Positions 33,395-42,485 of a DNA stretch of 64,000 nucleotides are shown one piece after another. Source of the stretch: an uncultured Collinsella sp. (GTDB taxonomy: Bacteria > Actinomycetota > Coriobacteriia > Coriobacteriales > Coriobacteriaceae); assembly GCA_902493125.1 (NCBI GenBank), contig CABUOF010000001.1, forward strand, positions 1 through 64,000. The letters are read 5' to 3'. Position 1 is the first letter of the stretch. Each line of letters begins with the position of its first letter. Made by a program: the position numbers and the translations under genes. Below the pieces are notes generated by a model, which saw nothing but the letters and a program-made list of their open reading frames with translations, was not told the DNA's origin and ran no database searches.

Positions 33395-36037
33395 CTACAG
33401 CGCGCCGGAACCGGCTTGCATCATGCCGCCGGGGCCCGAGGTCACGCCGCCGCTCACGGGCGCGGCGTTGCCGGTGTGCGGTGCCGCCGGGGCGGTATCG
33501 CCACCGAGCGTGCCCGCCGGACGCGGTGCCGGGATCTCGCCCGTGCCGTGGCTAAAGACAAACTTGCCATCGGCCACGTCGCACAGGACGGTATCGCCCT
33601 CGCCCCACTCGCCGGCCAGGAGCTCCTCGGACAGCGGGTCCTCGATGAGCTTTTGAATAGCACGGCGCAGCGGACGCGCACCGTTGGTGAGGTCGGTGCC
33701 CTCGGCCACGATCTTGTCATAGGCCGCATCGGTGAGCTTGATGTTCATGCCGTTTGCGATCAGGCGCTGGCGCAGGTCGTCCACCAGCAGGTGCGCGATC
33801 TTGGTCAGGTTCTCGCCCGAAAGCTTCTGGAACACCACGATGTCGTCGATACGGTTGAGCAGCTCGGGGCGGAACAGGCGCTTAAGTTCGCCCATCGCGC
33901 GGCCGCGGATCTCACTCGAGGTAAGGCCCTGCTCACCGGTGGTGCCAAAACCGACGCTCGCATCCTGCGCGATCTCGCGGGCGCCCACGTTGGACGTCAT
34001 GATAATCACGGTATTGCGGAAGTCGACCGTCTTGCCCTGGCTATCGGTCAGACGGCCCTCCTCCAACACCTGCAGCAGGATATTGAAGATGTCGGGGTGC
34101 GCCTTCTCGATCTCGTCGAACAGCACGACCGAGTACGGGTGACGACGAACGGCCTTGGTAAGCTGACCGCCCTCGTCGTGGCCCACGTAACCCGGAGGGC
34201 TACCGATGAGCTTGGAGACCTCAAACTCGCTACCGAACTCGGACATGTCGAAGCTGATGAGCGCGTCCTTGCTGCCAAAGAGGTACTCGGCGAGCGTCTT
34301 GGCGAGCTCGGTCTTGCCCGTGCCGGTGGGACCCAGGAAGATAAAGCTGCCGCCGGGGCGACGCGGATCCTTGAGCGGCGAGCGGCTGCGGCGCACGGCC
34401 TTGGCGACGGCCTCGACAGCCTCGTCCTGGCCGATGATGCGGGTCTTGAGCACGCTTTCGGTCTGCAGCAGGCGCCGGCTCTCGCTCTCGGTGAGCGAGG
34501 AAACCGGCACGCCAGAGGTCACGGACACGATGTCGGCAATCTGGGCGACGTCGATGGTGAGCGGGCTGGCGTCGAGCTCGGCGGTCCAGGCGGCCTTGGC
34601 CTCGGCGAGCTCAATCTCGGCGGCCTTCTGCTGCTCGGTGATCTCGGCGGCCTTGTTCATGTCGTCGCTCTCGGTGGCCTCCTGCGCGGCGGCCTTGAGC
34701 TCCTCTATGCGATGCTCGGCCTCGCGCACCGGCTCGGGCGCGCGGTTGGCGGCGATGCGGGCGCGGGCGCCGGCCTCGTCAATGAGGTCGATGGCCTTAT
34801 CGGGCAGGAAGCGATCCTGGATGTAGCGGTTGGAGAGGTTCGCGGCGGCCTCGATAGCACCCTGCGTATAGCGCACATGGTGGTGCTCCTCGTAGCGCGG
34901 CTTGAGCGCAGTCAGGATCTTGACCGTGTCCTCGACGCTCGGCTCCTCGACATCGATGGTCTGGAAGCGACGCTCGAAGGCCGGGTCCTTGGTGAGGTAC
35001 TTGCGGAACTCCTCGGCCGTGGTGGCACCGATGATCTGGAAAGCACCGCGTGCGAGAACGGGCTTGAGCATGGAGCTCGCGTCGATGGAGCCCTCGGCAG
35101 AGCCGGCACCGATGATGGTGTGCATCTCGTCAATAAACAGGATGACGTCGTCAGCCTCGGTGGCCTCCTGGATCACGTTCTTGAGGCGCTCCTCAAACTC
35201 ACCGCGATACTTGGCGCCCGCGACAAGACCCGGCAGGTCGAGCGTCCAGATATTCTGGTTCATGAGGTTCTCGGGCACGTTGCCGGCTGCAATCTGCTGA
35301 GCCAGGCCCTCGACGATGGCCGTCTTGCCCACGCCGGGGTCGCCCAGAATGAGCGGGTTGTTCTTGGTGCGGCGCGAAAGAATTTCCATCATACGCTGGA
35401 CTTCCTTTTCGCGACCAATTACAGGGTCGAGCTCGCCATCGCGCGCCTTTTGCGTGAGGTTGGTGGCGAACTGCTTGAGCGTATCGGTGCCGCTCCCCTT
35501 TTGCTGCGACGCGTCCGAGCCGCTAAAGAACGGCAGGCCCGCACCGGGACGCCCGGCACCGGCGCCGGCGAGCGGACGCTTCTTGTCCTGGTCCTTGGCG
35601 GTAAGTTTCTCGATAGCCTTTTTGATGGAGGCGGACGACACACCCAGGCGCATGAGGATGTCCATGGCCATGCCGTTACCCTCTTCGACGATGCCAATCA
35701 GCAAGTGCTCGGTCGACACGTAGGTCTGGTTGTTCTCACGTGCCACGCGGAAGGAGCGCTCCATCACGCTGATGACGAGCGGCGTAAAGGCAAGCTTGGC
35801 AGCCTCGGTCTCCTCGCTGGGCTCGGGAACCGTGGTCTGGACCTCCTTGAGGGTGTCCATGATGTCGTCGTAGGAGATATCAAGCGAGCGCAGCGCCTCG
35901 GCAGCGATGCCCTCGTCCTCCTTGGCGAGTGCGAGCAGCAGGTGCTCGGTGCCCACCTTATTTGAGTGCAGATCGAGCGCCTCCTGTTTGGCCATCGACA
36001 TGACCTTGCGCGCTCGATCGGTAAATCTATCTAACAT
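33395..36037 (-). CDS. clpC: ATP-dependent Clp protease ATPase subunit ClpC
   Basis: An 880-residue AAA+ unfoldase. Two Clp-N repeats (about 1-145) bind adaptors. AAA1 has Walker [10 protein letters not shown] at about residue 230, then a short coiled M-domain. AAA2 has [24 protein letters not shown] and the sensor region [10 protein letters not shown] low-complexity Gly/Pro/Ala tail ends ...GGMMQAGSG. It feeds unfolded proteins to Clp[13 protein letters not shown] at 36037 follows GTAAGGAAACG. No ctsR, mcsA or mcsB lies beside it. Confidence 0.95.
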   Translation of the reverse strand: MLDRFTDRARKVMSMAKQEALDLHSNKVGTEHLLLALAKEDEGIAAEALRSLDISYDDIMDTLKEVQTTVPEPSEETEAAKLAFTPLVISVMERSFRVARENNQTYVSTEHLLIGIVEEGNGMAMDILMRLGVSSASIKKAIEKLTAKDQDKKRPLAGAGAGRPGAGLPFFSGSDASQQKGSGTDTLKQFATNLTQKARDGELDPVIGREKEVQRMMEILSRRTKNNPLILGDPGVGKTAIVEGLAQQIAAGNVPENLMNQNIWTLDLPGLVAGAKYRGEFEERLKNVIQEATEADDVILFIDEMHTIIGAGSAEGSIDASSMLKPVLARGAFQIIGATTAEEFRKYLTKDPAFERRFQTIDVEEPSVEDTVKILTALKPRYEEHHHVRYTQGAIEAAANLSNRYIQDRFLPDKAIDLIDEAGARARIAANRAPEPVREAEHRIEELKAAAQEATESDDMNKAAEITEQQKAAEIELAEAKAAWTAELDASPLTIDVAQIADIVSVTSGVPVSSLTESESRRLLQTESVLKTRIIGQDEAVEAVAKAVRRSRSPLKDPRRPGGSFIFLGPTGTGKTELAKTLAEYLFGSKDALISFDMSEFGSEFEVSKLIGSPPGYVGHDEGGQLTKAVRRHPYSVVLFDEIEKAHPDIFNILLQVLEEGRLTDSQGKTVDFRNTVIIMTSNVGAREIAQDASVGFGTTGEQGLTSSEIRGRAMGELKRLFRPELLNRIDDIVVFQKLSGENLTKIAHLLVDDLRQRLIANGMNIKLTDAAYDKIVAEGTDLTNGARPLRRAIQKLIEDPLSEELLAGEWGEGDTVLCDVADGKFVFSHGTGEIPAPRPAGTLGGDTAPAAPHTGNAAPVSGGVTSGPGGMMQAGSGAL

Positions 36038-36229
36038 GCTCGTTTCCTTACATGAGTTCATCGAAATCAAAACGCCCGCCCGTCGGCGGCGCTTTTGTCT
36101 CTTTACCCACAGGTTGTCTATGTTAACAGCTGGAGGAATATCTATAAACCCGGCTCACATGAATGCAGGTTATGACCGCATCGCGGGACTCACCGCGCGA
36201 TGCGCGACAGGCGCCCCGCAAGAGAAACC

Positions 36230-36919
36230 CTAGGCGTCTTTCACCACGTCGGGACTCGTCGCACGCGATGCGCGATAGGCATCGGCCTCCTTGGAGACGC
36301 GTTCGAGCAGCTCGGATGTATCGACGCCCTCGACTTGCGCGACCGTTTCCACCGTCTGCATGGCGACCGCCCTCAGGTACGCGCACGCGCTGTCCCCCGG
36401 CTGCTCGAGGTCTATCTCCTCGCCGCCCTCCCGGGCAAAGCCGACCGCCATCACAAAGCCCATGATGCCCGAGACCAGAAAGCCCACCGCAAAGCTCGAA
36501 TCTGCCTTGAGCTCTTCTCCGTCGGGGTGGACGATCTCTCTCACGCGGTCGATGATGATCGTATGGATGCCCTGCACGACCTGCTCGGCGGCACCCGCCC
36601 TCATGGTGATGACGATGCGCCGCAGCAGGCAGCGGACGTCGCGCCGGTCGAACGCCGAAAGGTCGCCCTCGCTCGAAAAATGCCAGAGGGCATCGGTGAT
36701 GAGCTCGTTATCCTGCAGCAGCTGGGCTATGGCGATGGCGACGAGTTCATCGAAATCGTGAAAATAGTAGTAAAACGTTCCGCGATTGCACTGGGCGGCG
36801 CGGGTCACCTCGCCAACCGACAGCTCGAAGATGCTGTTGTTCTCGATGAGCTCCCAAAACGCCTCGATGATACGGGTGCGTGCATCGGGCGCATCGGCGT
36901 CCTTACGCGGTCTCGCCAT
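36230..36919 (-). CDS. TetR-family transcriptional regulator
   Basis: 229 residues. The HTH at about 15-60 reads RTRIIEAFWELIENN, then VTRAAQCNRGTFYYYFHDFD, typical of TetR. The C-terminal ligand domain has no recognised relatives. The start lies inside the last 17 bases of the activase gene, so it is made from the same mRNA. A 21-nt palindrome at that operon's promoter (41392-41412) is its likely target, giving negative feedback. Confidence 0.9.
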   Translation of the reverse strand: MARPRKDADAPDARTRIIEAFWELIENNSIFELSVGEVTRAAQCNRGTFYYYFHDFDELVAIAIAQLLQDNELITDALWHFSSEGDLSAFDRRDVRCLLRRIVITMRAGAAEQVVQGIHTIIIDRVREIVHPDGEELKADSSFAVGFLVSGIMGFVMAVGFAREGGEEIDLEQPGDSACAYLRAVAMQTVETVAQVEGVDTSELLERVSKEADAYRASRATSPDVVKDA

Positions 36920-39900
36920 GCGCCTCACCGCACCCCTGCGCCTTGGCGTTCATGATGAGCATCTGAAGACGGTTCTCCACGTTGGCGAAGCTCACGTCGG
37001 GATCGTAGTCGAGCGGCAGGAACTGCGCCGTGGGATACTGCTCCTTGAGCGCATGGATGAGCCCGCGCCCCACGACATGGTTGGGCAGACACCCGAACGG
37101 CTGCAGGATCACGAAGTTGCGGCAGCCGCGCTTGGCGTGCTCGAGGATCTCCGCCGGAATCAGCACGCCCTCGCCCGCATCGAACGTATGGTGCAGGATC
37201 TTATCGCTCGCGCGCACGAGCTCGGGCATGCGCGTCGGCGGCTCGTAGAGCGGGCTCGCCGCGCCCAGGCGGTCGCAACGGTCGTGCGCGAGCTCGAACA
37301 GGTTGTCCGCCGTGGCGTACCAGGCCTTTTCGGGCAGCGACAGGTCGACGTGGAACTCGCGCGACTGCGCATGCTTGTAGAAATAGGTTTTGCGGATCAC
37401 GTCGGTCATGCGCGCCTCGATAACCTCGAGCCCGTTGTCCTCGAGGTAGCGCTCGATCTCGTGGTTGGCGCCGAGATGGAAATTGAGCAGGTACTCGCCC
37501 ACGATGAGAACGGTCGGATGCGGGTTCGAGCGGTCGTACGGAACGGCGTCCATGATCGCAAGCGCGCGTTTGAAGCCCGTCGCCTGGCCTCTCAGCCCGG
37601 AGCGCTCCATGCCCTCGATAACCTCATCGAGCGCGCGGTCGAACGCAGCGTCCGCCGCGCCCTTCTCGAGCTCGTAGGGACGGATGCGCCTAAGCATGGC
37701 CTCGAGGGCATCGATCATGGGAAGACCGTAGGCGATCTGGATGCTCGGGCCAAGGCCGAGCTTGAAGCCCGGATGCGCATTGTGGGCATCGACGTCGTCG
37801 TTGGTGAGCACCGGGACATAGTCGTATCCCGCGTCGTCGAGCGCGCGGCGCAGCAGGGGCATGTAGTGCGTCAGGCGGCAGTCGCCGATATACTTGCCAG
37901 TCACCACGGCGACGTCGTGCGGGTCGTACTTACCGCTCTCGAGTGCCGCGAGCGCCTCGCCGATCACGATTTGCGCGGGGAAGCAGATGTCGTTGTGCAC
38001 ATAGCGTTTGCCCAGGCGGATGGCATCCTCGCGCCCGATATCAAGGGCCTCGGCGCGCACGCCCTGATTGCGCATCGCCGCGGTCATGAGCCTGCAGAAC
38101 GCATGGGAGGTGTTGGGGACCAGCGCGATCTTGTCGTGCCGGTCGCGCTTGGTGTACTTGACCTTATACGGGTCGTCGAGCGGATGGACCGCGTGCACCC
38201 GGGCGCCCTCGGCACGCTCCTCCGCGCGACGACGGTTGACCGACTCGATAAACGAACGCACACGAATGCCCATGGGACCGGCGACGTCGCTCTCATCGAG
38301 CTTGATCATCATCGGAACCTTGGAGCCCATCTCGCCCATCATGCGCGCGATCTCGTCGGTGAGATACGCATCGTGGCCGCAGCCGAAGCTGCCCATCTGC
38401 ACGAGCTCGAGCTCGGGCGTCGATGCGACGATGACCGCGCACGACAGCATGCGCGCATGGTAGTTGTTCACGATGTCGATGCGGCTGTTGGAAAGATCGA
38501 CGTTGCAGACCCCCGGCACCGCATCGGGCGTCAGCACGGGGATGCCGCACTCAGAGAAGAGCTTGGGCAGCCCGTGGTTGACCAGCGGGTCGTTGTGGTA
38601 CGGGCGCGAAGCGATCACCACCGCGTAGCCGCCGTCCTCGCGCACGTTCTCGAGCACCTGCCTGCCGCGCAGCTGCAGCTGGTTCTCAAACGTCTCCTGC
38701 GCGCGGTCCGCCTGCTCGGTCGCCTTGGCAACCAGGTCGGCATCGATATCGAAGGTCTCCTTGCACCACGCCTTGAGCTGGCGGTTTCGGTCGCCCTCGT
38801 CGTACCAGTGGAACAGCGGCGTATCGAACGGAACGCCGAAACGCTCCTCCGGGTTATCGGAATTGCGCATCACGTAGGGGTATCCCTTTACGACGGCGCA
38901 CATCCACTCGCTGGTAGAGGCGGTGTTTTCGGTGGGCACCGTCGTGATGATGGGCATGAAGATGCGGTCGACGCCGGCGTCGACGAGATTGCGGATGTGC
39001 CCGTGGACGAGCTTGGCCGGGAAGCACACGGTGTCGGATGTGACGTGCGCCAGACCGCGCTCGTACATCGCCTTGGTGCTGCGTCCCGAGACGCGCACCT
39101 TAAAGCCGAGCGTGCTGAAGAACGTCGACCAGAACGGCATGGTGTCCCAGAACTCGAGCACACGGGGAATGCCGATCGTGACATCGCGCCCCCCGCTGAC
39201 GGGAACCGTGGGGTACGACTCGAACAGCAGCTTCTCGCGGTCGACAAAGAGATTGGGGGCAGCCGCGGTCCGGTCGCGCCCCGTGCCGGGTGCCTGTGCC
39301 TCGCAAGCACCCTGCGGACGCAGCTCCTCCGCCGCGGGAACCTCGCGCACGAGCTCATCCCATGAGATGGCGCCGCCGCGCGGGCAGCGATTGCCCGTGA
39401 CGTAAAGCGAGCCGTCGCCAAATGCCACGACCGCGCGCTGGCAGCGGTTGTTGCACCGACGGCAGGTAACGCCGCCGAACTCGCGATGCTCGAAGCGCTC
39501 CACGGCATCGAGCCCGATAAACGACGTGCCGGCGTCGCCCTTGCGGCATTCCTCGCGCGCGAGCAGGGCGATACCGATAGCGCCCATCAGCCCCGGGTGG
39601 GGCGCACGCGTGACGGGTTTGCCCAGATACTGCTCGAATGCGCGCAGCACCGCGTCGTTTCGGAACGTGCCGCCCTGGACGACGACTTTGTCGCCCAGAC
39701 GGTTGAGATTTGAAACGCGAATGACCTTGGTGAACACGTTCTCGATAATCGAACGGCAGAGACCGGCCATGATGTCGCCCGGACCCTTACCGCGCCGCTG
39801 CTCGGAAACGACGCTGCTGTTCATGAACACCGTGCAGCGGCTGCCGAGAACGGCGGGGGCTTTGGACGAAAATGCCTCGGTCGCGATATCCTCAACGGCT

Positions 39901-41342
39901 ATTCCGAGGTTTTTGGCAAAACCCTCGAGGAACGAGCCGCAGCCCGCAGAGCACGCCTCGTTGACGACGATATCGGTCAGCACGCCGTGGTTGAGCCAGA
40001 TGGCCTTCATATCCTGTCCGCCGATGTCGAGCACGAAGGTCGCATCGGGAACGCATGCGCACGCGGCGCGGGCGTGCGCGACCGTCTCGACCGTATGGTA
40101 GTCGGCGTGGAACGCGCGCGCGAAAAGCTCCTCGCCGTATCCCGTGGTGCCCACGGCATCGATCGCAAGCGTGACTCCCGCTGTCTCCCAGCGGTTCTTC
40201 AAGCTGACAAGACCCTGTTGGGCGACGTCGAGCGGTCTGCCGTTATTAGACGCGTAGAACGAATCGACAAGCTCACCCGCCTCATCGACCAGGGCGAACT
40301 TGGTCGTCGTGCTCCCCGAATCGATACCGAGCGCCACACGCACCGTCTCTCCGGGCGCATACGCATCCGGACCCTTTGCCGGCGTCTCTTTGCCATGGCG
40401 TGCCGTAAAATCCGCCTGCTCGGCAGGTGTGGCAAAAAAGGGCTGGGCAAGACGTCCCTCCCCGCTTGCGGGCGCGACCGTCTCGAGCTTATCCAGCCGG
40501 ACAAAAGCGTCGGGAAGGTCGATCGGTTGGGACGATGCGAACATGTCGGTCAGCGACAGGGCGGCACCGCGCGCGACCATGATCTGCGGATCGCGCGGGA
40601 CGATAACCTGATCGTCCGATAGATTCAGTTGCTCCCGGAACACGCGGACCAGTGTGGGGTTGTAGGCGAGCGTACCGCCCTCGAAGATTACCGGCGGCTC
40701 GATGTCGATACCCTGGGCCAGACCGCCGATCGTTTGGCGGGCGACCGCGTGAAGCGCCGAAAGCGCCAGGTCGGTGGTAGGAATGCCCTCGTTGAGCAGC
40801 GGCTGGATATCGGTCTTTGCGTACACGCCGCAGCGGCCCGAGACCTCGTGGACGGTCGTTCCCCGGCTTGCGAGCTGCTCGAACTCGCCCGATTCGGTGC
40901 CGACCCCCATGAGCTTTGCCATCTCGTCGATAAATGCACCGGTACCGCCTGCGCACGAGCCGTTCATGCGCATGTCGGCAACCTCGATGTCTCCCTTATC
41001 GTTGGTGCGGAAGAAGATCATCTTGGCATCTTGGCCGCCCAGCTCGATGGCGCAGCGCGTCTGCGGATAGAACCTGCTGATCGCGAGCGCGTTGGCGACC
41101 ACCTCCTGAACGTACGAGGCGCCCAGCGCGGTCGCGATATCGCGCGCACCCGAGCCGGTCACCGCAACGCGCAGTGACTCATGGGGAAAGCGCTCGGCGA
41201 GCTCGCCGAGCATGGCGCGCACGCTCGCTGTCTGACACGCCCCGTGGCGGCGATATCCCCACCACGCCTCGGTCATATCCTCGTGCATCGCGTAAACTTT
41301 GGTCGTCGTCGACCCTACGTCCAGTCCTACTAGCAACGCCAT
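36903..41342 (-). CDS. Acyl-CoA dehydratase activase-related protein, two ATPase domains plus DUF2229/HgdB-like region
   Basis: 1479 residues. The first BcrAD_BadFG ATPase domain (about 1-300) opens LVGLDVGSTTTKVYAMH and has ELGGQDAKMI and NGSCAGGTGAFID, whose Cys ligates the [4Fe-4S]. The second (about 340-640) repeats this: LGIDSGSTTTKFALVDE, LDIGGQDMKAIW and NEACSAGCGSFLEGFA. The rest (about 700-1450) is DUF2229 and a dehydratase-like region with conserved cysteines. Relatives activate 2-hydroxyacyl-CoA dehydratases, but no such subunits are adjacent. Function in this family of giant fusions is unproven. Regulated together with the downstream TetR gene. Confidence 0.87.
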   Translation of the reverse strand: MALLVGLDVGSTTTKVYAMHEDMTEAWWGYRRHGACQTASVRAMLGELAERFPHESLRVAVTGSGARDIATALGASYVQEVVANALAISRFYPQTRCAIELGGQDAKMIFFRTNDKGDIEVADMRMNGSCAGGTGAFIDEMAKLMGVGTESGEFEQLASRGTTVHEVSGRCGVYAKTDIQPLLNEGIPTTDLALSALHAVARQTIGGLAQGIDIEPPVIFEGGTLAYNPTLVRVFREQLNLSDDQVIVPRDPQIMVARGAALSLTDMFASSQPIDLPDAFVRLDKLETVAPASGEGRLAQPFFATPAEQADFTARHGKETPAKGPDAYAPGETVRVALGIDSGSTTTKFALVDEAGELVDSFYASNNGRPLDVAQQGLVSLKNRWETAGVTLAIDAVGTTGYGEELFARAFHADYHTVETVAHARAACACVPDATFVLDIGGQDMKAIWLNHGVLTDIVVNEACSAGCGSFLEGFAKNLGIAVEDIATEAFSSKAPAVLGSRCTVFMNSSVVSEQRRGKGPGDIMAGLCRSIIENVFTKVIRVSNLNRLGDKVVVQGGTFRNDAVLRAFEQYLGKPVTRAPHPGLMGAIGIALLAREECRKGDAGTSFIGLDAVERFEHREFGGVTCRRCNNRCQRAVVAFGDGSLYVTGNRCPRGGAISWDELVREVPAAEELRPQGACEAQAPGTGRDRTAAAPNLFVDREKLLFESYPTVPVSGGRDVTIGIPRVLEFWDTMPFWSTFFSTLGFKVRVSGRSTKAMYERGLAHVTSDTVCFPAKLVHGHIRNLVDAGVDRIFMPIITTVPTENTASTSEWMCAVVKGYPYVMRNSDNPEERFGVPFDTPLFHWYDEGDRNRQLKAWCKETFDIDADLVAKATEQADRAQETFENQLQLRGRQVLENVREDGGYAVVIASRPYHNDPLVNHGLPKLFSECGIPVLTPDAVPGVCNVDLSNSRIDIVNNYHARMLSCAVIVASTPELELVQMGSFGCGHDAYLTDEIARMMGEMGSKVPMMIKLDESDVAGPMGIRVRSFIESVNRRRAEERAEGARVHAVHPLDDPYKVKYTKRDRHDKIALVPNTSHAFCRLMTAAMRNQGVRAEALDIGREDAIRLGKRYVHNDICFPAQIVIGEALAALESGKYDPHDVAVVTGKYIGDCRLTHYMPLLRRALDDAGYDYVPVLTNDDVDAHNAHPGFKLGLGPSIQIAYGLPMIDALEAMLRRIRPYELEKGAADAAFDRALDEVIEGMERSGLRGQATGFKRALAIMDAVPYDRSNPHPTVLIVGEYLLNFHLGANHEIERYLEDNGLEVIEARMTDVIRKTYFYKHAQSREFHVDLSLPEKAWYATADNLFELAHDRCDRLGAASPLYEPPTRMPELVRASDKILHHTFDAGEGVLIPAEILEHAKRGCRNFVILQPFGCLPNHVVGRGLIHALKEQYPTAQFLPLDYDPDVSFANVENRLQMLIMNAKAQGCGEAHGETA

Positions 41343-41391
41343 AATGCTCCGTCTCTCGCATTTTTCCCGCTAGAGATATACCACTCTACGT

Positions 41392-41412
41392 AATACAACA
41401 GACTGTTGTATT
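41392..41412. promoter_or_regulatory. Candidate TetR operator
   Basis: AATACAACAG, a central A, and CTGTTGTATT: a perfect 21-nt palindrome 50 nt before the activase start codon. The size and symmetry fit a TetR dimer site. Confidence 0.75.
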
Positions 41413-41429
41413 TAAACTCCGTATAAAAA

Positions 41430-41457
41430 GCGGCTGCCGAAACGCTTCAGCAGCCGC
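41430..41457 (-). terminator. Terminator ahead of the activase promoter
   Basis: GCGGCTGC and GCAGCCGC with 12 nt between; on the minus strand TTTTTATACGG follows. It would stop transcripts from the DUF2798 gene. The 166 nt between it and that gene show no feature I recognise. Confidence 0.7.
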
Positions 41458-41623
41458 CGAATGCACCAACAGATTGTTCTGCGCGCTAGCACGTCGGGCA
41501 ACGGAGCAGCACGGGCCCTCCGGTCATGTGCACCGCTCACGCCCGCGATGTCGCCGAGAGAGCTATCCACGCTTAGGGCTCCAACCAAGCAAGTCGCCCG
41601 CGCTCAGCAGATCCCTAAGCGAG

Positions 41624-42172
41624 CTACTCGCACTCAGGAGCCATAGCCTGCTCCAAGAGCTCGGCATGCTCCTCCTCGAAAACCGTCCCCACAGGGAAGG
41701 CGCGACGGAAGACGAAGCGGGAAATCGGACCGGCTACCAAAAGGTTCCACGGCAGCGCCATCACAAAATTATGCGGGATGTTGATCATCCAGATCGCGGG
41801 CACGGAATACAGGTTCGCAAGGATGCCGCCGGGCATGTGCGTCAGACCCTCACAGGCACCGTACAGCGACATGATGATGACCATGGGAACGACCATGCAG
41901 GAGCTGACGGCGAGCGTCATGGCAAGTGGCGAGCTCTTGCCCGGCGTGACCAAGTACTTAAAGGCGAAACCCTTGGCGAGCGGGCTGGCGACGAACCAGT
42001 CGCAGCACATGGCAAAAATGTAGGCAACGGGGAAGCCGAGCCACGCAGCGGCAACGACCTCGCCGTTGATGGCCCCGTGCTGCAGGGCAACGTTGTAGAT
42101 GCTCATCCAGAGCACCATGCAAAAGCACATGATAAAGGTGAACAGCAGGCTCTCTCGTTTGTTGATAGGCAT
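41624..42172 (-). CDS. DUF2798 membrane protein
   Basis: 182 residues with about four hydrophobic segments: LLFTFIMCFCMVLWMSIYNV, AAAWLGFPVAYIFAMCCDWF, MTLAVSSCMVVPMVIIMSLY and WMINIPHNFVMALPWNLL. This doubled pattern matches DUF2798 proteins, whose role is unknown. MPINKRESL at 42172 gives the natural N-terminus. A minus-strand terminator hairpin ends only 44 nt upstream of it, so expression may be attenuated. Confidence 0.8.
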   Translation of the reverse strand: MPINKRESLLFTFIMCFCMVLWMSIYNVALQHGAINGEVVAAAWLGFPVAYIFAMCCDWFVASPLAKGFAFKYLVTPGKSSPLAMTLAVSSCMVVPMVIIMSLYGACEGLTHMPGGILANLYSVPAIWMINIPHNFVMALPWNLLVAGPISRFVFRRAFPVGTVFEEEHAELLEQAMAPECE

Positions 42173-42215
42173 AAAGGGCAGATTCCTCTCTGTGTTGTAC
42201 CGCGGCGCCACGCAA

Positions 42216-42267
42216 CAAAAACGGGCGGGCAAGATGGAGCTGTTGGAACTTCATCTCGCCCGCCCGT
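42216..42267 (-). terminator. Terminator or attenuator upstream of the DUF2798 gene
   Basis: On the minus strand ACGGGCGGGCGAGATGA pairs with the CATCTTGCCCGCCCGT side and is followed by TTTTTG, 44 nt before the start codon. It either ends an upstream transcript or controls read-through into the gene. Confidence 0.7.
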
Positions 42268-42382
42268 GGTACGCGCGTCTGCGACTACTTATGTGGTGGA
42301 ACCAGCCTAGCACGAAACGCATGCGCTTCGTAAGCGTTGAGTTTATGAAGATGCAGGGCACCGATAATCCCCCGACCCCATA

Positions 42383-42485
42383 AGTTGCGGTGGAATACGG
42401 ACTGTTTTGACCCTTTAAGCAGCAATTCAGTCCCTATTTCACCGCAACTCATTTGGTGCAAAGTAACCTGTCCCCCTTGTACCAA
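42383..42485. repeat. Two adjacent foldbacks behind the ThrE-family gene
   Basis: The first has 22-nt arms 42383-42404 and 42428-42449 (one mismatch, one wobble) around 23 nt. The second, TTGGTGCAA...TTGTACCAA (42453-42485), encloses CCTGTCCCCC, and on the minus strand begins directly after the ThrE stop codon. The second fits the GGGACAGG-core gene-end palindromes. The remaining intergenic bases up to 42216 show nothing else. Confidence 0.55.

Noticed and set aside
33416..35965. Very long antisense frame (849 codons) opposite clpC, and similar ones opposite asnS, cysS, tuf, pepD and the activase
   Set aside because: High-GC codon bias opens shadow frames on the opposite strand. They lack domains and ribosome sites, while the opposite frames have full enzyme motifs.
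42269..42300. GTGGTACGCGCG, similar to the T-box core
   Set aside because: It lies on the plus strand while both neighbouring genes read on the minus strand, and no specifier stem or antiterminator is visible.
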